This document shows, one piece after another, positions 8,802 through 16,976 of a stretch of DNA of 64,000 nucleotides. Position 1 is the first letter of the stretch. Every line of letters starts with the position of its first letter. Below the pieces are notes generated by a model. It ran no database searches. It was not told where the DNA came from and was given only the letters and a program-made list of their open reading frames with translations. This stretch comes from Desulfobulbus sp. Tol-SR (lineage in GTDB: Bacteria; Desulfobacterota; Desulfobulbia; Desulfobulbales; Desulfocapsaceae), in contig JROS01000007.1 in NCBI GenBank assembly GCA_000769715.1, positions 26,307 through 90,306 of the forward strand, written 5' to 3'. Both the position numbers and the translations under genes were made by a program.

Positions 8802-9692
8802 CTATCTGCCGGTGATCCGCTGCAGCGCCTCGAGGTAGCGGGCCCGGGTCTTGTCGACGATCTCCGCCGGCAACGGCGGCGGCGGCGGGGTCTTGTCCCA
8901 GGTCAGCGATGACAGGTAATCACGGAGGAACTGCTTGTCATAACTCGGCTGCCCCTGCCCCGGCGCGTACCGGTCGAGCGGCCAGAACCGCGACGAGTCG
9001 GGGGTCAGGACCTCGTCGATGAGGATCAGCCGGTCGTCTCTCACCCCCAGCTCGAACTTGGTGTCGGCGATGATGATCCCCTTCTGCAGGGCGTAATCGG
9101 CGGCCCGCCGGTAGAGGCTGGTGCTGATCGCCGCGATCTCCCTGGCCCGGTCGGCGCCGACGATCTGCTCCATTGCCGCCAGCGAGATATTCTCGTCGTG
9201 GGTGCCCAGTTCGGCCTTGGTCGACGGGGTGAACAGCGGCTCGGCGAACTTGTCCGATTCCCGCATCCCGGTCGGCAGGACGAAGCCGCAGACGGTGGTG
9301 TCCTTCTGGTAGGCGCTCCAGAACGACCCCGAGATATAACCGCGGACGATGCACTCGATCGGCAGCGGCCGGGTCTTCTTCACCAGCATCGACCTCCCCC
9401 GCAGTTCGTCGGCGTAGGGGCGGCAGACCGCCGGATACGCATCGACATCGGCGGTGATCAGATGATTCTCGACGATATCCGCCAGCAGGTCGAACCAGAA
9501 CAGGGAGAGCCGGGTCAGGATCTCGCCCTTGCCGGGGATGACATCGTCCATCACCACGTCATAGGCTGAAATCCGATCGGTCGCCACCATCAGCAGCATA
9601 TCGTCGTAGCCCGGCAGGGCGTACATGTCCCGCACCTTGCCGCGGTGCACGAGGTCGAGACCGGCAAAATCGGTCGTCTTCACGATCGTCAT
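8802..9692 (-). CDS. purC: Phosphoribosylaminoimidazole-succinocarboxamide synthase
   Basis: About 296 residues of SAICAR synthetase, which joins CAIR and aspartate using ATP in purine synthesis. Visible family motifs are LVHRGKVRDMY (start), PIECIVRGYISGSFW, and a DEVLTPDSSRFW segment. It is the longer (yeast-like) form rather than the short bacterial one. AAGGA lies six bases before the ATG at 9692, so this start is preferred to the ATG two codons earlier at 9698. It is the last gene of the minus-strand menaquinone run. Confidence 0.92.
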   Translation of the reverse strand: MTIVKTTDFAGLDLVHRGKVRDMYALPGYDDMLLMVATDRISAYDVVMDDVIPGKGEILTRLSLFWFDLLADIVENHLITADVDAYPAVCRPYADELRGRSMLVKKTRPLPIECIVRGYISGSFWSAYQKDTTVCGFVLPTGMRESDKFAEPLFTPSTKAELGTHDENISLAAMEQIVGADRAREIAAISTSLYRRAADYALQKGIIIADTKFELGVRDDRLILIDEVLTPDSSRFWPLDRYAPGQGQPSYDKQFLRDYLSSLTWDKTPPPPPLPAEIVDKTRARYLEALQRITGR

Positions 9693-9702
9693 GGTCATTC
9701 CT

Positions 9703-10617
9703 TCAATTGTTGTGTTGATCCTTGGTGCCGCCGGTCTTCGGGCCGGCGGCCGCCACCGGCTGCCCCGCCTTCTTCCCTTCGATCGACACTGCTCCGTGAT
9801 ACTGCGGGCATCGGCTATTGTAATAGCTGACCAGATCCAGGGTCAAGGAACCGATCATCAGTTTGGAATTGATCCGCACCGGTACCCGGCACTCGTCATC
9901 GGTATACCAGACGACCGTATCCCCATTCTTGTCGTACAACCCTTTGAATTCGAGAATCGGTGTCACCCGCATGGTTTCGACCGTGCCCAGGACTGTCTGC
10001 TCCAGGGTTTCCCGGGCCACGACCTTGACCAGCACCTCGTTGCGCCGCTTGTCGGCGAAGGTCGGCACCAGGAACGACCCGCCAACCGCAAAGGGCATGA
10101 CCCGGCTGCCGAGAAAGGCCGAAAACTCGTTGTGGATCGGCGCCTGGACCATAGTAGTGGTCGAGGGATCGGCGTTCTTCTTGTACCAGATCCTCCCGGT
10201 CTGCTGGTTGTACGTGGTCAGGCGATGGGCCTGGTAGTTATAGCCCTCTTTCTGCCAGACTTCATAGCGACCGGGCAAGCGGTTTTTGCCATAGACTGTC
10301 GTCACATGGCCATCCCTGACCGGATAGATCCCGTGGATGGCGCCGTTCTCGGTGGTGATGGTTGTCTTGATCTCGTAAGTCTCCGGCATCAGTCCCTTCA
10401 TCTGGACGATCTCCAGCCTGAGTTCTCCGATCTTCACCCCGCCGGTCCAGAAGACCTCGTACAGCATCCTTTCACCGTCGACATAGGCCGTCTTCAACAA
10501 ATCCCGGTCGATCACGCCGTAGGAGGGCGCGCCGGCAGCAGGCGCGTCCTGTTCAGCGGCGGCGGCAGGCAGCGTCCAGCAGAGCAGCAGAAGCATGATC
10601 CGAAACAATCGCGGCAT
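9703..10617 (-). CDS. DUF3108-domain exported protein
   Basis: A 304-residue protein with a signal peptide (cleavage probably after PAAAA near residue 21) followed by a single beta-rich DUF3108 domain (roughly 45-275), including GERMLYEVFWTGGVKIGELRLE. It is predicted periplasmic or lipid-facing. The function of DUF3108 is unestablished; the domain resembles lipid- or lipoprotein-binding barrels. It sits 4 bp downstream of the prenyltransferase gene and 10 bp upstream of purC, so it is within the operon. C-terminal residues after about 285 are low complexity. Confidence 0.85.
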   Translation of the reverse strand: MPRLFRIMLLLLCWTLPAAAAEQDAPAAGAPSYGVIDRDLLKTAYVDGERMLYEVFWTGGVKIGELRLEIVQMKGLMPETYEIKTTITTENGAIHGIYPVRDGHVTTVYGKNRLPGRYEVWQKEGYNYQAHRLTTYNQQTGRIWYKKNADPSTTTMVQAPIHNEFSAFLGSRVMPFAVGGSFLVPTFADKRRNEVLVKVVARETLEQTVLGTVETMRVTPILEFKGLYDKNGDTVVWYTDDECRVPVRINSKLMIGSLTLDLVSYYNSRCPQYHGAVSIEGKKAGQPVAAAGPKTGGTKDQHNN

Positions 10618-10621
10618 CGTC

Positions 10622-11482
10622 TCAGTTCTCCATGGTCAGCAGGGACAGCAGGGTGGCGACAAAGATGGTCAGGCTGATGACACCGTTCATCGAAAAGAAC
10701 GAGGCCTTGATCCGCGACAGATCGCGCGGGGTGACGATCAGATGCTGGTAGAACAGGGCCCCGGCGGTCAGCACCAGTCCGATATAGTACCAGTAGTTGA
10801 GGCCCATCCGCACCCCGGTGGCGGTGAACAGCAGAAAGGCGAGGACGTGAAAAAGGACGGCGAGGCGGAAGGCCCTCCGCCGGCCGAACCGCGACGGCAT
10901 CGAGAAGAGGTCGCTGTCCTTGTCGAAGTCGGCATCGAGGCAGGCATAGATGGTGTCGAAACCGGCCATCCAGAACAGCACCCCGGCCGAGAGGACGAAG
11001 GGATAGCCGGCGAGACTCCCCGTTACAGCCACCCAGCCGCCCAGGGGAGAAAAAGCCTGGGCCAGGCCGAGGACGAGGTGGCAGAGGCTGGTGAAGCGCT
11101 TGGTGTAGGAGTACAACAGCGTCAGGGCCAGGGCGAAGGGGGAGATCTGCAGGGTCAGGGGATTGAGCCGGGAACAGGCGAAGAAGAACAGCAGGGCCGA
11201 GAGCACCACCATCGCCCAGGCCTCGGCCATCCGGACCTCGCCTGTCGGGATGGCCCGGTTGGCGGTGCGGGGGTTGGCCTTGTCGAAGCGCCAGTCGACG
11301 ATCCGGTTGAACCCCATGGCGGCGGTCCTCGCTCCGACCAACGCCACGGCCACCCACAGGATGACGGTCGCCCCCGGTACCCCGCCGGCCGCCAGGCAGG
11401 CCCCGGTAAAGGCGAAGGGCATGGCGAAGATCGTCAGCTTGAACTTGATCATCTCGAGCAGGATGGCGATTTTCTTCAGCAT
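10622..11482 (-). CDS. mqnP: UbiA-family prenyltransferase of menaquinone synthesis (MqnP-type)
   Basis: About 286 residues, multispanning. Both aspartate-rich motifs of UbiA enzymes are present: NRIVDWRFD near residue 63 and DADFDKD near 185. In the futalosine pathway such an enzyme attaches the polyprenyl tail to the 1,4-dihydroxy-6-naphthoate-derived acid. The neighbours (ubiX, mqnA, mqnC, mqnE) support MqnP rather than ubiquinone synthesis; no other ubi genes are visible. ATG at 11482 overlaps the last codons of ubiX, so the two are translationally coupled. A GTG or ATG further upstream would extend it by six residues. Confidence 0.85.
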   Translation of the reverse strand: MLKKIAILLEMIKFKLTIFAMPFAFTGACLAAGGVPGATVILWVAVALVGARTAAMGFNRIVDWRFDKANPRTANRAIPTGEVRMAEAWAMVVLSALLFFFACSRLNPLTLQISPFALALTLLYSYTKRFTSLCHLVLGLAQAFSPLGGWVAVTGSLAGYPFVLSAGVLFWMAGFDTIYACLDADFDKDSDLFSMPSRFGRRRAFRLAVLFHVLAFLLFTATGVRMGLNYWYYIGLVLTAGALFYQHLIVTPRDLSRIKASFFSMNGVISLTIFVATLLSLLTMEN

Positions 11483-12057
11483 AGGGGATCGTCCCCCCAC
11501 CGTTTGCGGTCGGCGATCCCGATCCCCAGCTGATCGGCGAGCCGCCAGGCATAGGTCCGGGCCGCCTCTTCCAGCGTTGCCGGGCGGAGGTAGTGGGCCG
11601 GCATCGGCGGACAGATGACCGCGCCGGCATCATGGGCGGCGAGCATGTTCTGGAGGTGGGTGCGGTTGAAGGGGGTTTCCCGGACCGCCAGGACCAGGGG
11701 TCGCCTCTCCTTGAGCATCACATCGGCGGCGCGGTGGATCAGGTTGATGGAGAGGCCTGAGGCGATCGCCGCCAGGGTTCCCATCGAACAGGGCAGGACG
11801 ACCATGCCGTGGTACCGGCTCGACCCCGAGGCCGGCGGGGCGGCGAAGTCGTCAGGCGCAAACCATCGGGCGACGCCGGGCAGGGCAGCCGGTTCGATGT
11901 CCTCCTCCATCTGCAGGACCTGGCGCCCGGAGGGGGAACAGATCCCATGGACCTCGAGGCAGCCGGTGGCGATGACCTTGAGGAAGGCCCTGAGGTAGAG
12001 CATGCCGCTGGCGCCGGTGACGGCGACGAGCAGTCTGTGGGGGGCTCCGGGTTGCAT
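11476..12057 (-). CDS. ubiX: UbiX-family flavin prenyltransferase
   Basis: A 193-residue flavoprotein of the UbiX/Pad1 family. The N-terminal VTGASGMLY is the nucleotide-binding loop, with VVLPCSMGTLAAIASG in the middle and CPPMPAHYLRP near the end. UbiX makes prenylated FMN, the cofactor of UbiD-type decarboxylases; in futalosine-pathway organisms it supports the decarboxylation of the prenylated naphthoate. The UbiD-type partner is not in the window. It overlaps mqnP by 7 bp and follows mqnA by 37 bp. Confidence 0.9.
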   Translation of the reverse strand: MQPGAPHRLLVAVTGASGMLYLRAFLKVIATGCLEVHGICSPSGRQVLQMEEDIEPAALPGVARWFAPDDFAAPPASGSSRYHGMVVLPCSMGTLAAIASGLSINLIHRAADVMLKERRPLVLAVRETPFNRTHLQNMLAAHDAGAVICPPMPAHYLRPATLEEAARTYAWRLADQLGIGIADRKRWGDDPLC

Positions 12058-12094
12058 AGTTGATCCGCCGGCGGTTGTGGTTCTTCCCCGTCTG

Positions 12095-12958
12095 TCAGGT
12101 GGCAGCGGGCAGTCTGTGGATCTTCAGCGGCAGGGCCGCGGCCGAGGCCTCGCCCCTGGCGATCAGATAGCCGAAAAATTTCTCCAGGGCGAGCTGCTTT
12201 TCCGTCCCGAGATCATGCTCGATCGCCCGCAGATAGGCATAGCAGTCATCGCAATCCATCGGGATGCGGGGGGCGACCCGGGAGCAGATCAGGTACATCT
12301 GCTCCCGGCCGCGGGTCCGGCAACGGAGGAACTCCCGGTGGATCTCGGCCAGTTCCTCGGCATGGTTGCGGCAATACTCCTCGCGCACGGCAAAAACGGC
12401 GAAGACAAAGGGCAGACCGGTTTCCCGCTTCCAGATCTCGCCCAGATCATAGCGATGCGGGTAACGGCCCTCCCGGGCCAGCCGCAGGGCGTCATCGCCG
12501 ATCGCCAGCACCGCCTGGACCTGGTCGGCAACAGTGCGGGCCTCGCCGGTACTGTACACCGGCCTGACGCCGCCAAACTCCTCGAGGATCACCCGCACCA
12601 GGGCCGCCGAGGTCTTCGACTGATTGGTGAGCAGCACCTGGCCGCCATCCAGCCGTTCCATCGGCACCCGGGAGAAGAGAAACACCGACCCCACCGGCCC
12701 GTTGGCGCTGATCGACAGGTCGTCCATGATCCGGTAGTTCTCCGGCCGCTCGCCGTATTCAAAGGAGGAGACCACGCCGATATCGAGCTCGCCGGCAGCC
12801 AGCATCCGGCACAGCGCCGCCGGCGCATCCTCGTGCACCCGCCAGTCCTGACGCCGGACGGTCTCTTTCCACACCTCGTAGATCGGGGCGGTATTGATAT
12901 AGTTGACCATGCCGATCCGGCACCCGGTTCTTCCACCAGCAGTAATCATCGAGTTCAT
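12095..12958 (-). CDS. mqnA: Chorismate dehydratase MqnA
   Basis: About 287 residues, periplasmic-binding-protein-like fold of MqnA/MqnD. VNYINTAPI near the start and LTNQSKTSAALVRVILEE are typical of MqnA, which dehydrates chorismate to 3-enolpyruvylbenzoate, the first step of the futalosine pathway. Start is uncertain: ATG at 12958 is chosen because the first conserved motif begins about 15 residues later, but no good ribosome site is seen and GTG at 12979 is also open. It follows mqnC by about 20 bp. Confidence 0.88.
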   Translation of the reverse strand: MNSMITAGGRTGCRIGMVNYINTAPIYEVWKETVRRQDWRVHEDAPAALCRMLAAGELDIGVVSSFEYGERPENYRIMDDLSISANGPVGSVFLFSRVPMERLDGGQVLLTNQSKTSAALVRVILEEFGGVRPVYSTGEARTVADQVQAVLAIGDDALRLAREGRYPHRYDLGEIWKRETGLPFVFAVFAVREEYCRNHAEELAEIHREFLRCRTRGREQMYLICSRVAPRIPMDCDDCYAYLRAIEHDLGTEKQLALEKFFGYLIARGEASAAALPLKIHRLPAAT

Positions 12959-12980
12959 CCCGGGAATACCAATTGACACC

Positions 12981-14045
12981 TCAGACGAGGGAATAATCCA
13001 TCCGCCGCTGCCGCGGGGTAAAACCGGCGTCTGCCACCAGTCGGCGGATCTCTTCCTCGGTCAGTCGGAAGCTGACCCCGGCGGCGGCGACGACGTTTTC
13101 CTCGATCATCGTGCTGCCGAAATCATTGGCGCCGAAGAAGAGGGACAGCTGGGCGATCTTCGGCCCCTGGGTGACCCAGGAGGCCTGGACATTGGCGAAG
13201 TTGTCGAGATAGATGCGCGACAGGGCGAGCATCCGCAGATAGCCCATGGCGGTGGTCTTCTCCACCCCGGCCAGCACCGTATTGTCCGGCTGAAAAGGCC
13301 AGGGGATGAAGGCGGTGAAGCCGCCGGTGCGATCCTGCAGCTCACGCAGGCGGCGGAGGTGCTCCAGCCGCTCGGCCATCGTCTCGATGTGGCCGAACAT
13401 CATCGTCGCCGTCGTCCGCAGTCCCTGGTGATGCGCCTCTTCCATCACCGACAGCCACTGGTCGGCACTGCATTTGCGCGGCGCCGCCGCCTGCCGGACC
13501 CGGTCGCAGAGGATCTCGGCCCCGCCGCCGGGGATCGAATCGAGGCCGGCGGCGATCAGCCGCTGCACCACCTGCCGCACCGGCAGCCCCGACAGCTGCG
13601 AGAAATGCCAGATCTCCGGCGGCGAGAAGCCGTGGACATGGATGCCGCATGTCTTGATGAAGCGCAGCATCTCCTCGTAGTACTCCAGCGGCTGATCGGG
13701 ATGCAGCCCGCCCTGGAGAAGGACCTGGGTACCGCCGAGGGCCCTGGTCTCCTCGATCTTGCGCCCGAGTTCGTCAAAGGACAGCAGATAGCCGCCCTTG
13801 TCCTCCGGGGCCTTGAAGAAGGCGCAGAACTTGCAGGCCGAGATGCAGATATCGGTATAGTTGATGTTGCGGTCGATCACATAGGTCACCATCCGCTCGG
13901 GATGGAGGCGCCGGCGGATGGCATCGGCGAGAAAGGCGAGGTCGTAGAGTCCGGCCGTCCGCTCGAGGGCCGGGAACTCGTCGTCAGCGATCCGCCCGCC
14001 GGCGAGCACCCGGGCATGGATATCGGCGATCAATCGATCCGTCAT
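12981..14045 (-). CDS. mqnC: Cyclic dehypoxanthinyl futalosine synthase MqnC
   Basis: A 354-residue radical SAM enzyme. Cys67, Cys71 and Cys74 form the CxxxCxxC cluster motif within NYTDICISACKFCAFF. The GLDSIPGGGAEIL segment is shared with MqnE, and the overall pattern (LQGGLHPDQPLEYY, FIPWPFQPDNT) favours MqnC, which cyclises dehypoxanthinyl futalosine. It lies 4 bp downstream of mqnE, so the two enzymes are co-translated. Confidence 0.92.
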   Translation of the reverse strand: MTDRLIADIHARVLAGGRIADDEFPALERTAGLYDLAFLADAIRRRLHPERMVTYVIDRNINYTDICISACKFCAFFKAPEDKGGYLLSFDELGRKIEETRALGGTQVLLQGGLHPDQPLEYYEEMLRFIKTCGIHVHGFSPPEIWHFSQLSGLPVRQVVQRLIAAGLDSIPGGGAEILCDRVRQAAAPRKCSADQWLSVMEEAHHQGLRTTATMMFGHIETMAERLEHLRRLRELQDRTGGFTAFIPWPFQPDNTVLAGVEKTTAMGYLRMLALSRIYLDNFANVQASWVTQGPKIAQLSLFFGANDFGSTMIEENVVAAAGVSFRLTEEEIRRLVADAGFTPRQRRMDYSLV

Positions 14046-14049
14046 GGCC

Positions 14050-15162
14050 TCACATCACCCCCTCGGTCCCATGGACCCTGAGGACGTTGTAGAGGGTATC
14101 GCGCTCGACCGGCACCCGGCCGGCCTCCCGGATCAGCCGCACCAGGATGGTGCTGCCGATGGCCTGGTCGGTGTCGGCCCCGGCCATATGGGTGATGACC
14201 TCCTCCTTGACCGTACCGTCCATGTCGTCGGCGCCGAAGGACAGTGCGATCTGGGCCAGCTTCGGCCCGATCATCACCCAGTAGGCCTTGATGTGCGGGA
14301 AGTTGTCGAGGAACAGCCGGGCCACGGCGATATTTTTCAGGTCATCGATGCCGCTGGTCTTCGCCAGGCTCGCCATCCCGGTATTCTGGGGATGGAAGGC
14401 CAGCGGGATGAAGGCGAGAAAGCCGCCGGTCTCATCCTGGGCCTGGCGCAGGGCGGCCAGGTGCTCGAGCCGTTCCTCGATCGTCTCGATATGACCGTAG
14501 AGCATCGTCGCATTGGTGCGCAGGCCGTGGCGGTGGGCGGTCTTGGCGATCTCCAGCCAGTCGTTGCCGGCCAGCTTCTTCTCACAGGTCAGCCGGCGGA
14601 TGCGGGGACTGAAGACCTCGGCGCCGCCGCCCGGAATCGAGCCGAGCCCGGCCTCCTTCAGCACCTCGAGGGTATCGCCGACCGATGTGCCGGCCAGTCC
14701 GGCCAGATGGGCGATCTCGACGCAGGTGAAGGCCTGGATATGGACATCCGGCCGCACCTCCCGGATCCCGCGCAGCATCTCGACATAGTAGGAGAAGGGC
14801 AGATCGGGGTGAATGCCGCCGACCACATGGACCTCGGTGATCGGCTCGTCGAGCCGGTCGCGGACCTTCTGCCTGACCTCTTCGACCGTCATCTCGTAGG
14901 CCTTGTCGGCCCCCTTCTCCTTGCCGAAGGCGCAGAATTTGCACAGGTTGGTGCAGATATTGGAGTAGTTGAGATGCTGGTTGTAGATGAAATAGGCCCG
15001 GTCGCCGTTGAGCCTGGTACGGACGATATCGGCCAGATAGCCGAGGGCGAGGATATCGTGGCTGCGATAGAGCTGCAGGCCGTCATCGTGAGTCAGGCGC
15101 CGGCCTGCCTCCACCTTTTCGAGAATTGTGCCGAAGCCGGCCTGTTCAATGTATTTTTTCAC
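14050..15162 (-). CDS. mqnE: Aminofutalosine synthase MqnE
   Basis: A 370-residue radical SAM enzyme with Cys70, Cys74 and Cys77 in NYSNICTNLCKFCAFGK, plus the MqnE-type ADIVRTRLNGDRAYFIYNQH before it. MqnE joins 3-enolpyruvylbenzoate, SAM and the adenosyl radical to form aminofutalosine. The start is a GTG at 15162 with no Shine-Dalgarno, placed just after the U-run of the rpoD terminator hairpin. An internal start would cut into conserved sequence, so this one is kept. First gene of the menaquinone operon. Confidence 0.9.
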   Translation of the reverse strand: MKKYIEQAGFGTILEKVEAGRRLTHDDGLQLYRSHDILALGYLADIVRTRLNGDRAYFIYNQHLNYSNICTNLCKFCAFGKEKGADKAYEMTVEEVRQKVRDRLDEPITEVHVVGGIHPDLPFSYYVEMLRGIREVRPDVHIQAFTCVEIAHLAGLAGTSVGDTLEVLKEAGLGSIPGGGAEVFSPRIRRLTCEKKLAGNDWLEIAKTAHRHGLRTNATMLYGHIETIEERLEHLAALRQAQDETGGFLAFIPLAFHPQNTGMASLAKTSGIDDLKNIAVARLFLDNFPHIKAYWVMIGPKLAQIALSFGADDMDGTVKEEVITHMAGADTDQAIGSTILVRLIREAGRVPVERDTLYNVLRVHGTEGVM

Positions 15163-15164
15163 GG

Positions 15165-15194
15165 CAATAAAAAAGCCGGGCGATGCACCCGGCT
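15165..15194 (-). terminator. Intrinsic terminator after rpoD, abutting mqnE start
   Basis: On the minus strand a 7-bp stem AGCCGGG/CCCGGCT (arms 15188-15194 and 15174-15180) with a 7-base loop is followed by TTTTTTATT. This is a good rho-independent terminator shape for rpoD. The mqnE start codon lies only a few bases past the U-run. Confidence 0.8.
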
Positions 15195-15217
15195 TGTCGA
15201 TGGGATGGTGGTATCGG

Positions 15218-16552
15218 TCAATCGATGAAGAACTTCAGCTTTTCACGCCGGCTCGAGTGCCGCAGGCGGTTGAGCGCCTTCTTCTCGATCTGGCGGATAC
15301 GTTCACGCGAGACGTTGAATCGCTTGCCGATCTCCTCGAGGGTGTATTCCGCCTTCTCGCCGATGCCGAAGCGCAGGCGGATGATCTTCTCCTCCCGCTC
15401 GCTCAGGGTGGAGAGGATCTCCGTCACCCGACCGGCCAGTTCCCGGGTCTGGACCGCATCGTAGGGTGACTGCGACTCCTGGTTCTCGAGGAAATCCCCG
15501 AGGGTCGAATCATCGTCGCCGACCGGGGTCTCGAGCGAGATCGGCTCGCGCGAGGCCTCGAGGATCGACAGGATCTTGTCCATCGGCAGATTGGTCGCCT
15601 TCGAGATCTCGAGCGGCGTCGGTTCCCGCCCCAGCTCCTTGAACAGGGCGTAGAAGGCCTTGAAGAACTGGCTCCGCAGTTCGAGGAAATGGACCGGCAG
15701 CCGGATGGTCCTGGTCTTGTCGAGGATGGCCCGGGTGATCGCCTGGCGGATCCACCAGCTGGCGTAGGTGGAAAACTTGTTGCCCTTGGTGTAGTCGAAG
15801 CGGAAGACCGCCCGCATCAGGCCGAGGTTGCCTTCCTGGATGAGATCGGCCAGGGTCAGGCCCTGGTGCATGTAGCGTTTGGCGATCGACACCACCAGGC
15901 GGAGATTGGCCCGGATCATCGTATCCTTGGCGACCTCGATCGAGCGGCTGTAGGCCTCGATCTTGGCCTGCAGTTCGAACAACTCACGGACATCCGGATA
16001 TTTTTTCGACGCACTCGCCACCGAATAGCGCATGAAATTCAATTGCTGTTTCTTCGGCTTGAGGGTCGGATCACGTTTTTCCCAGAGATCGATGCGGTCG
16101 ACCAGAAGCCGCATCTCCTTGACACCGGACGAATCTTCACGGATCGCATGGATGATCGACTCGAATCCCTGACGGATGGTCTTGCTGTACTTCGCCTCTT
16201 CCTCGGGGGTCAGCAGATCGAAACGGCCCATCTCCCGAAGATAGGTGGTGGTGGTCTCCTCGGCTTCGTGGACGTCTTCCTCACCGCCGCCGACCATTTC
16301 ATCCTTGAGATCATCAATATCCAGCGATGCCTCATCCTTCTTCTCCCAGATCTCTCCGGAAAGGGTCCGTTTCTCACCGGACTCCTCAATGGTGACAATC
16401 TCGATGTCATGGGCACCAAGAAAATTGAAAATGCTCTCTATCGCGCTGGGATCCTTGATTTCTTCAGGCAACAGTTCATTCAGGTCGCTGAAACTGATAC
16501 ACCCTTCCAATTTTCCGGCTTTGAGAAGATTTTCTTTGAGTTCTGACAGCAC
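15218..16552 (-). CDS. rpoD: RNA polymerase sigma factor RpoD-type (sigma-70 group)
   Basis: A 444-residue sigma-70 protein. Residues about 1-55 are region 1.1-like (LKAGKLEGCISFSDLNELLPEE), which supports a primary-type factor. Regions 2 (NLRLVVSIAKRY, then LIQEGNLGLMRAV and YASWWIRQAITRAILDKTRTIRLPVH), 3 and 4 (RFGIGEKAEYTLEEIGK, then RERIRQIEKKALNRLRH) are intact. It is shorter than the usual RpoD because the long spacer between regions 1.2 and 2 is small. The start is a GTG with GGAG upstream. RpoS-like secondary role cannot be ruled out, but region 1.1 argues for the housekeeping factor. Confidence 0.85.
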   Translation of the reverse strand: MLSELKENLLKAGKLEGCISFSDLNELLPEEIKDPSAIESIFNFLGAHDIEIVTIEESGEKRTLSGEIWEKKDEASLDIDDLKDEMVGGGEEDVHEAEETTTTYLREMGRFDLLTPEEEAKYSKTIRQGFESIIHAIREDSSGVKEMRLLVDRIDLWEKRDPTLKPKKQQLNFMRYSVASASKKYPDVRELFELQAKIEAYSRSIEVAKDTMIRANLRLVVSIAKRYMHQGLTLADLIQEGNLGLMRAVFRFDYTKGNKFSTYASWWIRQAITRAILDKTRTIRLPVHFLELRSQFFKAFYALFKELGREPTPLEISKATNLPMDKILSILEASREPISLETPVGDDDSTLGDFLENQESQSPYDAVQTRELAGRVTEILSTLSEREEKIIRLRFGIGEKAEYTLEEIGKRFNVSRERIRQIEKKALNRLRHSSRREKLKFFID

Positions 16553-16976
16553 TGAGATACCACTCCATTGCTTGATTTAAAAGATTACCAGACGAGCAGG
16601 TTGCAACTGACCGATAATCTATCCGGTATGGTAGAGATTGCCTCTGTAGAAATCCGTATTTGAAAGATTACCGGCAGAATTCCTTCTCCACGCACTGCAG
16701 CATGGCTGCAAAACATTCAATGTTAATTCATCATCAAGAAAAATGCAAATTGTTAAAATTGAACGCGGGGACATCAACAATGTACTGGCAAAAACGCTGT
16801 TACCCATGTCAAGATACACGGAACAGGGGGAGGAGGATCACGGCAACCGTTGTCTTATATTATATCATTCTTCAACCGAGATACAAGCCCGTGCCCTGAG
16901 CTTTTCCGCCACGCGGCCGACCCCTTCCGCCATCATAGCGGAATGACGTTACATTGATACCAGCGAGACCACCACC
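16553..16976. other. Divergent rpoD-malQ intergenic region, 424 bp
   Basis: AT-richer than the flanks and containing small open frames of 60-80 codons without ribosome sites or family resemblance. It presumably holds the rpoD and malQ promoters. I could not identify a convincing -35/-10 pair, a riboswitch or an RNA gene. Confidence 0.5.
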
